Assembly (NCBI RefSeq): GCF_963082655.1
Contig: NC_081552.1
Coordinates: 1,240,001-1,304,000 of the forward strand
DNA: 64,000 nucleotides
Source: Stomoxys calcitrans
Taxonomy: Eukaryota; Arthropoda; Insecta; Diptera; Muscidae
Direction of reading: 5' to 3'
Part shown: positions 33,689-45,397 of the stretch, piece by piece
Layout: each line of letters begins with the position of its first letter
Numbering within the stretch: the stretch's first letter is position 1
Notes under the pieces: model-generated
Seen by the model: the letters and a program-made list of their open reading frames with translations, nothing else
Database searches by the model: none
Told to the model about the DNA's origin: nothing
Made by a program: the position numbers and the translations under genes

Positions 33689-35448
33689 TCTTCTTCTTAT
33701 ATATAAAAATGAATTTGTGTTTGTCGGTTTGTTTGACTGTGACTAAATGAGAATCGGTTTGTTTGTTTGTTCCGGCTGAACCGATTTTCTTAAAATTTTC
33801 ACAGATTGTGTGGGTTTTAGTGGAAGGATCGCGTAGGATATATAAGTTTTAGAGTTATCGGATGGTGGCGGACCCTCCCCCTTACCCTAAGAACGCCACC
33901 CGAAACCAAAAGTGGACTGATAGGCACAATATGGGTATCAAGTGAAAGGTATTGGAGACTAGAAAACGAATATCGTATTAAATTTTGGGTCCAAGTAAAC
34001 AGATATATTCGACGTTCCTATCAATATGGGACTCAAATGAAAAGTTTTTGGCAGTAGATTACAAATATGGCATACAAAATTAGGTCCAAGTAATTGGAGG
34101 TGTCCCCACAACCCAAAAACCACCAAATGGGCACATCTAAAATACCCCCAAATGGGCGTTCATGGCTATACGGGATTCAAATGAAATATATCTGGGAGTA
34201 GATTTCGTGACATTAAAATTTGCGTTCAAGTCTAGGTGGCGCTTTTCCCTCTAAAAATACTTCAAATATGAGAATCATTTGAGAGGTATTGGAGAGTAGA
34301 AAACGAATTTAATATCCAATTTTGAAGCTAAGTGTTTGTGGGTACACCCTAAATCACCACCTAAACTAAAATTCATTTCCAATTATGGCAATATGGAGCT
34401 CAAGTCAACGGTATTTGGGAGTGAAGAACGAATTTGATACCTATTTGCAGGGCAAAGTGCCCGTGGCCGCCCAGCCGCAGCCCCAAAACACTATCCAAAT
34501 GGTTCATATTTATCGACCATGGCAATATGGGGTAATTTGAGCCCCGCGATTTGGGAATAGAGCACGAATTTGACATCCATATTTGAGTCGAAATGTCTTC
34601 CCTAAAAAACACTTTTCATTACCCTAATTTTCAAAAATACCAGAACTCGGAGATTAGTATTGTGTTTCGTTCGAAATTTGTTTGCACTCTCACAGTCACC
34701 ACAACTAAAACATGGTTTCAATTGTTGGGGTCGCGTGCCTAGGGCGCGGCCGAAAACCCGCAAAAAGGATATATAGACCAATCACGACAATATTGAGCCA
34801 TGTGTTTGAGGAGCCGCCCCACCCCAAATTACCTCCCTATTATATTAAAACTGGAACTGGGTTGGAAATTGATTGATTTTCGGGAAATTTATGTCTATTT
34901 TCGTTACAAAGATCCTGGGATCCACCCCATCCTCAAACACAACATATTTATCAATCATGCCATTATGGGGCTCACATGAAATGGTTTGAAAGTAGAGCAC
35001 GAATTTTATATTTACTTAAATGGCCAAGTGACCACCCCCGAAATACCCCCTAAGCCGGAATACCATAATATAGTTCTCAATACGGTAATATAGGACTAAA
35101 AAGAAAGTCATTTAAGAGTAGAGGAAAAATTTGCCAAAGAACCGAGAAGGTCAAAACTTCTCACACATCAGTGAGTGCTTTCCGATTCAAGTTTAAACCC
35201 AATGATAAGGGACCTTTTTTTATAGCAGATTCCGAACGGAGTGCGTTAAGCATTAAGAAGGGATAACCACCGATATAAATTTTGTCTGATGTTCTCGCCA
35301 GGATTCGAACGCAGGCGTTCAGCGTCTTAGGCGCACAAAGGCTACAGTGGCACGAATTCGATATGCACATTCAAGGCGAAGTGTCGCCACCTTAAAATGA
35401 TATTAGAGCGTTTAAGAAGGCGCAGCGCAGCGGGCCCGGTTCGGCTAG
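33689..35448 (+). mobile_element. Helitron-like nonautonomous element, about 1.76 kb
   Basis: Starts TCTTCTTCTTATATATAAAA and ends GCGCAGCGGGCCCGGTTCGG plus CTAG at 35,445-35,448, followed by T. The 5'-TC/CTRR-3' ends and GC-rich subterminal palindrome (CGGGCCCG) are the Helitron signature. The body holds degenerate units of about 110-140 bp with GCTCAA(A/G)TGAAAGGTATT and GGGAGTAGA(G/T). There is no Rep/helicase coding. A SINE is inserted near the 3' end (35,158-35,352). Confidence 0.65.
35158..35352 (-). mobile_element. SINE-1 nested in the Helitron-like element
   Basis: On the minus strand: GGCGTTCAGCGTC complement (CGCTGAACGCC), B box CAGGATTCGAACGCAGG complement, CGATATAAATTTTGTCTGATG, and the tail GACCTTTTTTTATAGC, TCAAGTTTAAACCC complement. 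It interrupts the Helitron repeats, so it is younger than that element. Confidence 0.75.
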
Positions 35449-37140
35449 TCTTTTATAAAAGACGATCTCTGGAAATTAAGTTTCCGCTCTAATAAAAAAA
35501 TCTTCTTAAAAACGTTTATTTGCCGTAATTAAATTCTAATTATAAAAAAGGGTTAATTCTACTTCTTATCTTAGTTAATATTGCTCAGTTTTGTGGGAAT
35601 GGATTCTCGCGAAATTTTAGGTATACTGTCATTCTTATCATATGTAGGTATGTATGTATGTTCTAAACATCAATGAAAATATTTTGTTCTAACTACAATT
35701 CAATTTTAGGGTAAGTTATGGGTATTAAAACTTCAGCGCTAACATTGTATTTCCCTTTTGGTTTGCCTTTTCAAAGTTTTTAAATATAATTTTGTATAGA
35801 ATTCATTGTTACTGTTTGATATTGGTTGACATTTTTTTAAATCTAGAAATGCTCTAATATTTTTATCGAACATCATTTAAAGGTATAAGTAACATTAATC
35901 ACGGGAGGCTTCATTAGCATCTGCTTGTCTCTAAAAAAAAACAATAACTATTTTATCCAAATTAGTAACTTTTTAACTCTTGCATTTATTAAAAAATATA
36001 GAAGAACATTCAGTTTTTTTTGGCAAAAATACATTTAGCATTAGAGGATTGAAAACATTTGACCATTTAAGGCAATGAAGATTCCTTTAAGTTTTGTCTT
36101 CCATCGCCCCAAATCTTATGCTGTGATAACCATATTCTTGGGTGTATATGGGTGTGTGTGTGTGTGTGTGTGTGCGGCTGAGTATGATTTTGTATGAATG
36201 CTTAGGAAAATCATATCATTAACATACCAAGGAGATGCCAAAAAGTACGTGGTCCGCAATTAATCATCATTAAAAACGATCTTTGTTTTGGCCAGAGCTC
36301 CAACAGATATTCAAATTTGTTGAACTGAACACAATTGCTTAAATCATGGCGGTGACCACCATCAGGCCTACACCATTAATTTCAATATTTTGAGTGGTCG
36401 CTGCTAAAGATTGTCTCCCAATCGCTTCGAATTTCGAGCGACACAATTGACGTTGTCTCACAAATGATACTGCTTACCATAGATTCTCAATTTCAGAGCA
36501 CACATGTGGATGATAGGGCATATTTACGGCAAACAGCCGAAAGCGTTGGACATATAGTTCTTCAAATGTATGACATATTTTTCTTTCGTTTCGTTTGTGA
36601 ACTACTATTTGTTCTTCTTTGTGTGTTGATGATTGCGACGCAGTTTGATGGTGTCTTTCACAGTGGATTTGTTATACAAATTAACTTGAAATTAAGCAGA
36701 AATACTTTGCGTTGTGAATTATGATTGTCATGAGAAATAAAATTGTATGAGTCGATTCTTTCTTCGCTGGGGCCTTGAAAAGAGCTGAGCTTTCCAAAGC
36801 TTTTGGTTGTAATTTCTTGTCACAATAGGGCTTAAATGATAAGCATCTAGCACGTAATTTTGAAATTTTAAAGTTTCCTTCAACTTTTTACAGAGTCAGT
36901 GGATTTTTTTACCGACTTTCATCGATTTAGAAAAGAACGTTGATTTAAACTTGAAAATGCTAATTTCTTTATCTTGAAGTCAAAGTGCAATTACCAATGG
37001 AACTATCGATTAAAATGAAGCATTTGGCTAATTTGTTCTTTATTTCACCAGAATATTGCCTAACTTAACGAATAGATCACAATTTCATGACTCTGCACGC
37101 AAAAAAAGAATTCGTTTCACATAAAAGACAATTTCGCCAA
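35449..37140. other. Apparently unique noncoding DNA
   Basis: No domain recognised; (TG)n at 36,152-36,174. The frame at 36,464-36,724 contains a hydrophobic run but no family motif and no exon signals I trust. Confidence 0.4.
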
Positions 37141-37144
37141 GTAA

Positions 37145-38912
37145 AGTTATTATAAACTTTCGGACGGAAGACAAAGACGAGCAGACCAAGGATATTTTCT
37201 ACGGGCGCCTACAGAGAGAATATGACCGCTGCCCAGCTCATGATATTAAAATCGTTCTAGGAGATTTTAATGAAAAGATAGGGAAGGCATTTTTGGTCCA
37301 ACAGTCGGAAAAATTAGCCTCCACGAGATAACGTACAGTGATGGGTTGAGACTGATAGATTTTGCCGCGGCAAAAAACATGGTAGTTAGAAGCACCAGAT
37401 TTCAACATAAAAATATTCACAAAGTCACATGGCTGTCACCCTATCAAAAGACGAGGAACCTAATTGATTACGTTGTGATAGATGGAAGGTATTCATCCAG
37501 CGTGTTAGATGTACGATCGATCCGTGGATCGAATATAGATTCGGATCATTACCATGTTGCAGCAAAGGTTCGCACCCATTTGAACATGGAGAGGACAGTA
37601 CGATCTGACACTGCACGGAAGCTGGACATTGAAAAGCTGCAAACACAACAGATGGCAGCGGCGTACTCCACTCGACTCACCCAACTGCTTGATGAAAGCA
37701 CTCCTTGTTCCGATGATATAATGGCGCAGTGGCAAACTATTGCCCACTTCATGGAAAATGTCGCGAAATCCGTACTTGGGTACCGGAAGCCTCCTCCAAG
37801 AAACCCATGGTAAGACCAAGAGTGTCGAGACGCTACCGAAGCCAAGAATGGGGCGTGTAGAGCAACCCTGCAATCAGTAGCAACGCGCCAGATGAAGGAG
37901 AGGTATCGGGAGAAAAGGAGAGAGGAGAAACGTCTATTCCGCAGATAGAAAAAGGAAATGGAAAGGCGTGAGTGTGAGCGAATTGAGATGTACAGGAGTC
38001 AGAATGAAGTCCGGAAATTCTACCAAAGCATTAAACACCAAACCGATGGCTTTGGCGCAGGCACATCCTCCTGCAGAGACAAAGAAGGAAATCTGGTAAC
38101 TGACACAGATAACATGTTGAGGATATGGAATGAACATTTTACCCAACTGGTAGTGTCCGACGTTGGCGGCGAAGAGGATACCGCAGAACCAATCCCTGAT
38201 GATGGTATAGAATGTTTACTTTCTAGTCAGATTGAGGTCCAAGTAGCAGTGAGGCGACTAAAGAACAACAAGGCAGCAGGAGCCGACGGGTTACACGCTG
38301 AACTATTTAAGACGGAAGGCGACACGCTGATAAGGCGTATGCATCACTTTGTCTGCGCAATATGGCTAGAAGAACGCATACCCGATGATTGGAACCTCAG
38401 CATACTATGTCCTGTACACAAGAAAGGAGACAAGACGAAATCTGCCAACTACAGAAGAATAAGTCTCCTCCCAATCGCATACAAGATACTCTTGAGCGTA
38501 CTGTGCGAAAGATTAAAACCTAAAGTCAATGAGATAATTGTGCCCTATCAATGCGGCTTTAGACCTGGTGAATCCACCCAGGATCAGATATTCACACTGC
38601 GCCAAATCCTGGAAAAGTCCCGAGAAGAACAAATCAACACCTACCATCTCTTTGTTGACTACAAAGCCGCTTTCGATACTCCTTTACGTTCAAAGGTATT
38701 TCAAGCCATGTCTGAGTTTGGCATCCCTGCAAAATTAACAAGACTCTGCAGGCTGACACTTGCTGATACGCGTTCCCCCATAAGAATAGGAAAAGATCTC
38801 TCCGAACCATTTAGTACCAAACGAGGTTTTAGACAAGGAGACAGCCTATCGTGTAATCTCTTCGATATCCTGCTGGAGAAGATTATACGAGATGCAGATG
38901 TGATTGGGATTT
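37145..38912 (+). pseudogene. LINE polyprotein relic: endonuclease and N-terminal RT
   Basis: An apurinic-type endonuclease remnant carries IKIVLGDFNEKIG near 37,235-37,275, then LIDFAAAKNMVV, WLSPYQKTRNLIDYVVIDGR and SDHYHVAAKVR, which has the catalytic SDH motif. After a linker the RT follows: NNKAAGADGLHAELFK, ILCPVHKKGDKT, PYQCGFRPGESTQDQIFTLR, motif A LFVDYKAAFDT and motif B RGFRQGDSLSCNLF. The copy ends at VIGICD (about 38,908), just before motif C, so the catalytic YxDD and the C-terminus are missing. A frameshift lies near 37,300 and in-frame stops at 37,811-37,813 and 37,946-37,948. Inactive. The same family supplies the C-terminal piece at 57,500-58,315. Confidence 0.9.
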
Positions 38913-38914
38913 GT

Positions 38915-40351
38915 GATTAAATTAAAATTACACGACTTTGCCGCAAAAAAAGCCCACATCTGATAACTCAGTTTAAAGTTGTACAGTTCGAAAGTCAAAA
39001 AAATGTGAAAAAGTATATTTTTTGGTCAAAAAAAGTATTTTCATTGATGTGTTTTTATTGAAAAAGCTTACTTAAATACCTTAATTTTTGGTTTTTTTTT
39101 TTTGTGAAGAGGACATATTGTAGATGCGTTTTAAGTGAAATCTGAACAAACAAACAAACGGGTGCTATATTTACTTGAAAATACACTTATAGAAATAAAA
39201 GGCCATGCAAAAAAAAAGGCATAAAGTAGTCAAAATAAGTAACAGGCAAACATAAAAAATAGCATAGTATTTTTCTCCAGCAGATTTTTGTACTTAAAAC
39301 AGCAGATTTTGTTTGCTGGCCGAAATGTTTGCTAATACATCAGCCCTATGTTTGCTGAAACAGCAGTAATGCCTGCTTTCCCATTTCCAGCAGACAAATC
39401 TGCTGTTTTAGCAAACTTTTTTATTGTTTTGAATAACAAATTTAAAAAAAAAAAATTGGGAGAACCTTTCGAGTTCTCAAATTTCAAAGCCCAGATTCCC
39501 CATTCGGGCAAATGTTATTTTAACTTCACTGTCATCAATGCCCCTTGCAATATTTGTATCCAACACTGCAAATTTACTAAAAAAATTCGATTTCGCAACC
39601 ATCTTTGCCGAAAGTGATATTTTGGGGATTTTTGTAAAGAAATTCGGGCAAAATTTATTTTTGGTTTTTTAAGGACACTTTTGGCTGCAAAATTCAAAAA
39701 GATTACCACACCATCGCTATTCGTTGTTTTCTTAAAAAAAAATTTCAATCTGTATCGGAAAATTGCAGTTTTTTCGTATTTCGTGCTTCTGCCATTCATT
39801 CCAAAAGTAGGGGAAATTTTTAATTTTTGTGAAAACGAAAATTAAGATTGACAAAAATTCTAAGAAAAAAAGTGTCCTTAAACTAAAAATAAATTCTGCC
39901 CAAATTATTTACAAAATATTCTCAAAATATCCCTTTTTAGTAAATTTGCTGTGGAGGCTACAAATATTGTTAGGTGCAAACATTTTTAGCATGGGTTTAG
40001 GGGACATATGAATTAAAAAAAACTTTAGCCCAAATAGGAAATTTGGGCTTTGGAATTTGAAAACTCGAGGTTTTTTTCCTTAATTTTCAATAAAAATTTT
40101 CTATTTTGAAGTACATAGGGCAACCATTTTAGTTGACATATCTTGTTAAAATTTCACTTAGAACGCACCTACAATATGTCCTCTGGTATTGAAGCAAGTT
40201 TTTTCAATAAAGACTTATGAATGAAAAAAAATATAAAAAAATGAAAAAAACACACTTTTTCACATTTTTTACTTCCAAACTAAATAACTTTTAACTAAAT
40301 TATCAGATGTGGAAATTTTTTGTGGTAAAGTTATTGTTGCAAATTGAAATC
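38915..40351. mobile_element. Foldback element (long inverted repeat, ~1.44 kb)
   Basis: Left arm 38,915-39,205 plus 39,465-39,700; right arm 39,838-40,351. Paired blocks include CCACATCTGATAA with its complement at 40,304, ACATATTGTAG with CTACAATATGTCC near 40,170, TCAAATTTCAAAGCCC with GGGCTTTGGAATTTGA near 40,045, and AAATTTACTAAA with TTTAGTAAATTTG near 39,937. Arm similarity is imperfect. No coding capacity. The left arm is interrupted by a CAGCAG-rich insertion. Confidence 0.7.
39207..39446 (+). repeat. CAGCAG-rich repeat inserted in the foldback
   Basis: GTAACAGGCAAACAT, TGTTTGCTGAAACAGCAGTAA, TCCCATTTCCAGCAGAC and TTGTTTTGAATAACAAATTT match the 3' part of 43,730-44,337 in the same orientation. 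5'-truncated. Confidence 0.65.
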
Positions 40352-40692
40352 ATGCATAAAAATGAAAATTGAACCACGATGCAGGTTTCGGTCAAAATTC
40401 CAAGTCGAATATCCCCGAAACCAGTGGAGATATTGTAGACCTCAGGCGGACTTTTTGAGCACTGTCCAGCAAAAAAATCGAATCACAAAAGAATATTTGG
40501 CAGCCCTAACAAATTATCGCAATACCAAGGTGACCAACTTTAGCGGCCTGCCAAAAGGCATCCGGACAACCTAGGGCCTTGAAATTTTGCCCAATCTCAC
40601 CAACCATTTCAGCTCTAACCATTTGAAATTTCAAAGAGATATCTCTACCCGTTCTCACACGACATATTTTTTAGTATTTTTTTTTTCTCTCA
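40352..40692. other. Noncoding, no feature recognised
   Basis: A 76-codon frame spans 40,344-40,574 but begins inside the foldback end and has no motif I know. Confidence 0.4.
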
Positions 40693-40803
40693 CTGTGCGC
40701 CGTGCGGACTCGGCGGCCTTAAAGAGGACGTCCCTTATCATTGACTTAAAACTTGAACTTGAACATTAGAGAAGTTTGCCCCTGTGCCTTAATGGAATGT
40801 TTG
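40693..40803 (+). repeat. SINE-1 3' fragment
   Basis: GTGCGCCGTGCGGACTCGGC, GTCCCTTATCATTGACTTAA and GCCTTAATGGAATGTTT match the SINE-1 tail. Confidence 0.65.
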
Positions 40804-42242
40804 AAATAAGATAGTATGAAACATCTCCTGCCAAAGCCTTACATGTACCATTGGGATGAATCTATGTCAGTGGCGGACAAATGCACACACACTATCACAT
40901 ATATTTGTGTACGCAAAGAAGAACATGAGCCCATGGCCTTGGTACTATTACGCACACTAGCCCATGTGTCCAACACTGTCTTATGTTGATGAATATACTT
41001 ATGTGTGGGATCTATATCTGGATCAGATCTGATTTTGGTCATATTTTGGTATTGGCTGTGGTTCTTCCGTGGCCTAAAAGAGTTTGTGGCCACTTTATTG
41101 GTGCAACATTTGAAGACATTCACATGACCTAACTGAGTTACAAGGTATTGTACATGCGATACGAGCAACCAGACAGACATAGCTATAATAATGTGTAGTA
41201 AACAAATGTACAAAGTTTTCATACCTTGCACTGCAGTGATGGCGTAGAGGGTAAGTATTATTCCTGACTAGGGAGAACAGGATTCGAACTTTGCATGTTT
41301 TTTCCCAACTTACAACAACCGGTCATATTTAAAATTGTAAGGCATTCAAAATGCTGTGGTTGTTGTTTTCTTTTAGTGCTGTTGTTGGTGTTATTCACTT
41401 TGGCAATTTGGAGGGGGGGGTAATATATCTCTCAATTGGTCCACAAAACAGCTGCAAATTTCAGACTCACAACATGTTTCTTAAGTCTTTTGTTTTGCCT
41501 TGCCTGCAGGGTTTTTTGAATATTTTCCTTCTTGCAAAGCCTTACATTTCTCTGCAGTTGCCAAGATTCGTACAGCACCAGAGTACATGAACATATACAT
41601 ACACACATGTCTGCATACACATACGTGAACGGAATGCGTATGTTTATACGTCAGTTTGTATTTCCATCCACATGTACTATTATGCACTTTAGGCAGCCTG
41701 TAATTAAGAGACCCCCATATTTTGGACAAATCTTGGCATCGCATGTTGGTACAACCATTTCCGATGCTTATGGCAAACGACACACACACACATAAATACC
41801 AATGGTCCGGCTTGAGTTGTTGCTTTGCTTTGCTTTGTTTACTTGACTCTACGCTGCATTGTTTTGGTAGTCGGTGGTATGGTATGTACTCGCATGACCG
41901 TATGTTTGCGCTAAGGCCAAGCAAGTGACAAACTGTCAGAATGTTTCAATCGAATCTGCGATTAATTACACTTTTAATGTTAAGTGCTGCAACTTGTCTT
42001 AAATGTCTTTAAGGCGAATGGCATAAATTATCCCTCAAAGGAATGCTAGCGGGGACTGGAAATGCTGGCAAGTCACCACAGGTGGCATTATTTATGAGAC
42101 CACATTTTGATATCAATCGTGTGGGCGACTAACGCAGGGTAAGAATGATAACAATCAATGCATATGATAATACAATGCAGAATCAAACGAGTCGATCTGT
42201 AGACTCAAAGGATTTGTCTTTAGTGTTGATTACGTGCAAGAA
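40804..42242. other. Mostly unique noncoding DNA; tRNA-like patch at 41,228
   Basis: At 41,228-41,295 GATGGCGTAGAGGGTAAG and AGGATTCGAACTTTGC look like an A box and B box of a decayed SINE. The rest shows no gene or repeat. A G8 run lies at 41,412. Confidence 0.4.
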
Positions 42243-42360
42243 TGTAAGAACATTCCGTTAAGGAACAGCGGGATTGCCTCCCTCATATCAATGAGTGAGG
42301 TCCGATTCGAGTTTTTAGCTCCTTTTTATTGACGAATCTGAACGGCGTGCCGCATTGCGA
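42243..42360 (-). repeat. SINE-1 tail fragment (minus)
   Basis: ACATTCCGTTAAGGAACAG, ATCAATGAGTGAGGTCCGATT and GAACGGCGTGCCGCA are the reverse complement of the SINE-1 tail. Confidence 0.65.
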
Positions 42361-42656
42361 CATCAATTAGTAGAGAAGCGTAGCATGAGTGAGAGGATTG
42401 AGCCAGGCATAGGCGGACCTGGTAACCGCTGCGATACGGTTGCCTAATAGAAAAGACCGAAAACGTCTTCATTTTTACCCACCGACGTAGCCAGGGGGAC
42501 AGGTATACATTTTTGTTAAGGATATAAAATGGCATTTAGTAGTTATTTTGTCAGCTGTTATTTAAAGTTCTTAAAAAATATTTGATAATAGAAAATTGGA
42601 CAATATTGTGCACCGTATTTGGCATAAAATTCAAAAATTGCAGATTTGCACATGAT

Positions 42657-42942
42657 CATTCCATTAACGAACACGCGCAAACTTCTCACATAGCAATGAG
42701 TGCTGCCCGACTCAAGTTTAAGCTCAATGCCTCAATGGGCCTCCTTTTTATAGCCGAGTCCGAACGACATGCCGCAGTACGACACCTCTTTGTTTTTACA
42801 TGGCTGCCATACCAAATGGTACAGTACCTCACAAATGTCGCCAGCACTAGGAGGGGAAAACCACCGCAGAATTTTTTATTTTTATAATGTCCTCGGATTC
42901 GAAGCAGGCCTTCAGCTTTATAGGCGGACATGCTAAAAATAT
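42657..42942 (-). mobile_element. SINE-1, near full length (minus)
   Basis: Tail ATTCCATTAACGAACA, CTTCTCACATAGCAATGAG, body GTACAGTACCTCACAAATG, CCAGCACTAGGAGGGGAAAA, and the decayed tRNA-like head GGATTCGAAGCAGGCC and GGCGGACATGCTA. Order is the exact reverse of 63,055-63,325. Confidence 0.8.
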
Positions 42943-42984
42943 TTGATGATAGAAAACCGGACTGGAATGAATTTTGTACGGCGT

Positions 42985-43175
42985 ACAATTTTCATCTTAA
43001 AGTGTATATATGCTTGGTCAGCTTGATATTCAAAGTCGATCTAGCCATGTCGTTGAGTCTGCCCGTTTGTCTGGCGAAATTACGATTGAGGTCCAACGAA
43101 TAAAACAAAGTTACTTCTTATTGATGTAGGTCATTGGAGATTGCAAATGAACCATATCGGTCGATTTCACTTCTT
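42985..43175 (+). repeat. DINE-like fragment
   Basis: TATATATGCTTGGTCAGC, GTCGATCTAGCCATGTCG and GTCTGCCCGTTTGTCTGGC match the CATGTCCGTCTGTC core of the DINE-like family. Confidence 0.55.
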
Positions 43176-43194
43176 GAGCCCCCTAATTATGTTG

Positions 43195-43540
43195 TTATTG
43201 CTGTTGTGGTCACATGTCTATATATGGAGTCGTCACCTCCTCGTCTAGCTTCTGTAGGTGAGCAAGCTTGTTCCGCTCCAAACGAGCGATCGCCGCGGAA
43301 ACATGATGGCCATTGGTTACCTAAAGGCGCCAAAAACTCGCCTTGTCATCATAGGCACTCAGTATTTATGCAAGCGCCGATGCCGCCCGGCCTCTCAATG
43401 AGGTTCTCCACTAGATACCGCTGATTCTCCGGAGCATTCCACTATCCGCAACCTGTGGACGCACCCGGTAGCTCGCAGCTAAGCTTCTCGTGATAACAAT
43501 GAACACCACAATGATCGGTGATCCCAGCTATCCCGTGCCG
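43195..43540 (+). repeat. Unclassified dispersed repeat (inverted copy at 8.9 kb)
   Basis: Reverse-complement partner of 8885-9245: GCATTCCACTATCCGCAACC, CGCACCCGGTAGCTCGCAGC, ATGAACACCACAATGATCGG and CAGCTATCCCGTGCC. Function unknown. Confidence 0.65.
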
Positions 43541-43544
43541 GGTT

Positions 43545-43725
43545 CGCAATTATAATCCGGTTTGGCTACAATTTTGTACAATGACTTCTCCAACAACCTC
43601 AAAAAACTGTATGGCCAAGTATGGTGTGAATCGGTCCATAACCTCATACAGCTCCCATATAAACCGGTCTCCCGATTGTACTTATTCAGCCCCTAGAGGA
43701 CGACCCAACGTTTGTCCAAAATCGA
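43545..43725 (+). repeat. DINE-like fragment
   Basis: AATTTTGTACAATGACTTCTC, GAATCGGTCCATAACC, CAGCTCCCATATAAACCGG and CAGCCCCTAGAGGACG belong to the GCGCCCTCTAG subfamily. Confidence 0.6.
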
Positions 43726-43729
43726 AAAA

Positions 43730-44337
43730 TACACTCGAAGAAAAAAGTTGGCTGAAAATAACAAACACTGTCTGTTGGCTATTAGTAGGTCATTTAGCTG
43801 CTATTGTAGGAGTAGTTCTGCTATTACAGCGGTAGTACTGCAACTTCAGAGTAGCAGGCTTACTGCTGAAAAGTCTGTTGTTTGCTGAAAATGACTGCTG
43901 CTTAGTTATGAAGGGAATGTTAGAAGAAAATATAGAACTCATATGAAAATGTGTGTCTCAGTGGATCTTTATAATCACCACTGAATTTATACTTTCCATA
44001 ACCTAATTTCTTTAAATTTAGATACAAGAGGCCATGTCAATCATGTGCACAGTAGTAGGGAAATAACAAAAAATGCGATGGATCAAGTAGCTTCTTTACA
44101 GTAATATTTCACAAATTAAAATCATATTTTCCAGCAAAATTTCTAAAAAAAATTAAAAAAAAAAATGCCTAAAGTAATCAAACAAATTAACAGGCAACCA
44201 TGAAAAGTAGCATACAATTTTTTTTCCCTATGTTTGCTGAAACAGCAGTAATATCTGCTTTTCCATTTTCAGCAGATAAAAACAACTGTTAAAGCTAACT
44301 TTTTTGCTGTTTTGAATAACAAATTTGGTTGAGTGTA
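43730..44337 (+). mobile_element. CAGCAG-rich repeat, complete copy (608 bp)
   Basis: Bounded by TACACTCGAAG and GGTTGAGTGTA, short inverted ends TACACTC/GAGTGTA. The left third is rich in TAGTAGG/AGCTGCT/CAGCGGTAGTACTGC phrases, the right end in TTTGCTGAAACAGCAGTAA and TTCAGCAGAT. The centre (AAATTTAGATACAAGAGGCC) is AT-rich. No coding capacity. Nonautonomous DNA element is the likeliest class, but the superfamily is unknown to me and I see no clear target duplication. Confidence 0.6.
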
Positions 44338-44559
44338 GTCAAAATTCTGTCTTTGCCGTCGATGGTCGTACGGAGTCTTTTTACCACTTATAAACATTTT
44401 TTGTTACGCAACATCCCAAATTTGATGGCACTTTTCTGATAATGACATTGAGCTGAAATTGGCACATATATCCTAAACCGTCCAGCTAACTGAAGAAAAC
44501 AAAAAGAACTAGCCCAAAATGTTCAGCCCGTGAAGATTAAATTGAAAATTCACCCTATT

Positions 44560-45141
44560 ATACCCTCCACCATAGAATGGGGGCATACTAATTTCGTCAT
44601 TCTGCTTGTAACACCTCGAAATATGCGTCTGAGACCCCATACAGTGTATATATTCTTGATCGTCATGTCATTTTAAGACGATCTAGCCATGTCCGTCCGT
44701 CTGTCGAGAGCACTCTAACTTTCGAAGGAGTAAAGCTAGCCGCTTGAAATTTTGCACAAATACTTTTTATTAGTAGTAGGTCGGTTGGTATTGTAAATGG
44801 GCCAAATCGGTTCATGTTTTGATATAGCTGCCATATAAACCGATCTTGGGTCTTGACTTCCTGAGCCTCTAGAGGGCGCAATTCTCGTCCGGTTTGACTG
44901 AAATTTTGCACATGGTGTTTTGGTATCACTTTCAACTCTAAGTATGATTCAAATCAACTCAACTAAGTATGATTCAAATCGGTTCATAATCTGGTATAGC
45001 TGTCATATAAACTGATCTAGGATCTTGGCTTCTTGAGCCAGTAGATCGCGCCAATTCTCATCCCATTTGGCTGAAATTTTGCATGAGGTGTTTTGTTATG
45101 ACTTCCGATAACGGTGCTAAGTATGGCACAAATCGGTATAT
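44560..45141 (+). repeat. DINE-like element, left part (split by the LTR element)
   Basis: TATACCCTCCACCATAGAATG, TTCGTCATTCTGCTTGTAAC, CTAGCCATGTCCGTCCGTCTG and two units with GAGCCTCTAGAGGGCGCAATT. It continues without loss at 48,902 after removal of the LTR element and one ATAT. Confidence 0.8.
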
Positions 45142-45397
45142 TGTGAAAGAATTGAGGACCACTTCAATTGGCTGTTGTTCTTAAATTGAATTTTATTTAA
45201 ACAAAATATTTCTAAGCTAGCTTAAGCCTAGGCAGCATGTTCCCATGCTGTTGGGTTGCTCACCTGTGTGAATATGCAACGTATGTATATTCACACGGCA
45301 ACGCGGATGGGTGTCCATATGCGCGAATCAGATTACCTAAGCCAGACAATGATCATGACCAAGGCCAGACAATTGTCTCACACATATACACACTACA
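45142..45397 (-). repeat. 3' LTR (256 bp)
   Basis: Starts TGTGAAAGAATTGAGG and ends CACACTACA on the plus strand; identical to the other LTR except at 45,268. It is the 3' LTR because pol runs leftward. Confidence 0.93.

Noticed and set aside
36464..36724. Possible membrane protein frame
   Set aside because: The hydrophobic run is short and AT-driven, and no family motif or splice context supports it.
40344..40574. 76-codon basic frame as a gene
   Set aside because: It starts inside the foldback end and lacks any recognised motif or exon signal.
42572..42962. ~30-bp imperfect direct repeats (AATATTTGATRATAGAAAA) around a SINE as its target duplication
   Set aside because: They differ at several positions and the left one is about 50 bp away from the SINE tail, so they do not fit a target-site duplication.
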